NCBI GenBank assembly: GCA_024195585.1
Contig: SWBL01000077.1
Coordinates: forward strand, 62,001-126,000
Reading direction: 5' to 3'
Length of the DNA stretch: 64,000 bases
Source: Aureobasidium sp. EXF-3400
Taxonomy: Eukaryota; Ascomycota; Dothideomycetes; Dothideales; Saccotheciaceae
Numbering within the stretch: position 1 is the first letter of the stretch; each line of letters opens with the position of its first letter. The notes beneath the pieces were generated by a model, which was given only the letters and a program-made list of their open reading frames with translations, was not told the origin of the DNA and did not search any database. Below are positions 59,328-64,000 of this stretch, piece after piece. Made by a program: the position numbers and the translations under genes.

Positions 59328-60512
59328 GTAAGAAGGTACAGGTACAGGAACAAGACGAGGTAACAGAGCATATTAGACTCGATACAGTAAATGCACATGT
59401 GGCTGTACAGCACAATGTCAAAACTCTAAGTTGAGACAAGGGACGGGATTTGGCCCACAAAGCACTATGAGACATCAGAATGTGTATTAGTGCTTGAAGA
59501 CATGTGAACATGTTGTAGAGACAGGCAGATGCAAGTATAAGCGCATCTGGCGGTAGCAAAGGTGACGGGCCTTCAGGCTTCAATTGACCCCACCCTGACG
59601 CATGTTGGGCATTGTTTTTACTGTTGGGAACCATGAGCTATTATTTTGTGGGTTTGCTCTTTGAGCAGAGTCCCAGATAATTAATCTGGTGAAAACCTGC
59701 TCGTCCACCAATGATATATTTTCTAGGTTGATGATTTAAGGAAATCAACATGAGGCGCAGTTGAACGGCAAGCTGTGGCTGAGCGGTGGTCGCAAAGTAT
59801 ATTCTTGTAGTGACCTCCATACCGCAATGTGCCGAGGAGTGGATGAATACGGAAACAAAAGTCTCTATACAGGACGCGTATCGAGAGGACACACTCATTT
59901 GGTTCCGAAAACAAAGAATCGAGGCTGGTTAAATAACGGTGGGAAGGAAGACTCAGCCCCAACAGTCTCCAGTATGACAGACAATCCATAATAACAATGA
60001 GGTGGATTGGCAGGATGATGAGAGTGTTTTGGCGTCGTAATTTGATCAAAGAGTGACATTCCCATGGCCAACTGTCTCGCATGTCCGGCAATTGATCTAC
60101 TCTCTGTATCTATCTGTACTTCGCACATCAGAAACAAAGGCATTGCCGTTGACCGACATTTTGTTGTTTTACGAGTCTCGCCGAGCACACGCACACGCAC
60201 TCGTCTTTAGTTGTGAGCCCGCCTGCCTGCCTCCGCGCTGCTCCACCAAAACATCAAGCCGAGCGCCCTCGTCCAAGCCACACGCTCCTGCTTCCCTTTC
60301 CATTTCTATTCTTCACGACAACAACGCCCACACATTGCTATTGCTCGCCCTCCGCCCCTCGACCGCGACTCCTACACCCCTTGTCGCCTTCGTCCAGGGA
60401 GTCCTCCTCTCGTTCGCGTTCGGTCGGTGATATCCCGGCGCGCGCTCCTATCCCCTCACATCGCGTGCGGCTTCCAACAACACAGGTGCATGCCTGCTAG
60501 ACGACACCAACC
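59328..60512. promoter_or_regulatory. 3' region of LYC1-like gene and PKC1 upstream region
   Basis: 1.2 kb without a supported gene. The last 300 bp are C/T-rich (short GCCTGCCTGCCTC run near 60220) and probably form a long 5' leader for PKC1, which is typical of this gene in filamentous fungi. Confidence 0.5.

Positions 60513-64000
<3,488 letters not shown>

Overview
The window comes from a filamentous ascomycete, probably a Dothideomycete. Genes carry many short introns of about 45-90 nt with GT..AG ends and CTRAC branch points. The inventory is fungal: a highly reducing polyketide synthase, several P450s, berberine-bridge-type flavin oxidases, MFS drug-type transporters, DUF3405, PKC1 with HR1-C2-C1-kinase order, and a LYC1-type lysine acetyltransferase. 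Exon joins below were worked out by hand from splice signals and reading phase. No RNA gene, transposon or CRISPR array was recognised.

Region A (about 1.1-32.3 kb) is a secondary-metabolite gene cluster. In order it holds: a highly reducing PKS without a release domain (KS-AT-DH-degenerate MT-ER-KR-ACP); a divergently transcribed alpha/beta hydrolase likely to release or transfer the chain; a P450 that has lost its heme cysteine; an intact P450; a cytosolic mono-covalent flavin oxidase; a bANK (basic region plus ankyrin) transcription factor of the TOXE type; an SDR; a DHA2 MFS transporter with an in-frame TGA; a third P450; a secreted bi-covalent flavin oxidase; a second MFS transporter; and a DUF3405 membrane protein. 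The expected logic is: the PKS builds a reduced chain, the hydrolase offloads it, P450s, flavin oxidases and the SDR oxidise and reduce it, the MFS proteins export it, the secreted oxidase may finish it outside the cell, and the bANK factor switches the set on. The product cannot be named from sequence.

The most interesting signal is a short asymmetric word, (C/G)GTAAGCA(A/T), repeated in the intergenic promoter regions of the cluster, including three copies in the divergent bANK/SDR promoter. It is a candidate operator for the cluster regulator. Other unusual points are a probable twin intron (stwintron) in the first flavin oxidase, the TGA-CTA context in the transporter, and the double loss of catalytic residues in one P450.

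Region B (33-64 kb) is mostly ordinary chromosome: a secreted histidine acid phosphatase (phytase family) with two CACGTG boxes upstream, an F-box gene with an unresolved frame change, DUF924, a large membrane protein, a NodB-type deacetylase, a RING/TRAF-like zinc-finger protein, a conserved proline/tyrosine-rich protein, a G-patch protein, a membrane-anchored SDR, a PNPOx-like protein, an RNF216-like RBR ubiquitin ligase, a LYC1-like acetyltransferase, and PKC1, cut by the right edge.
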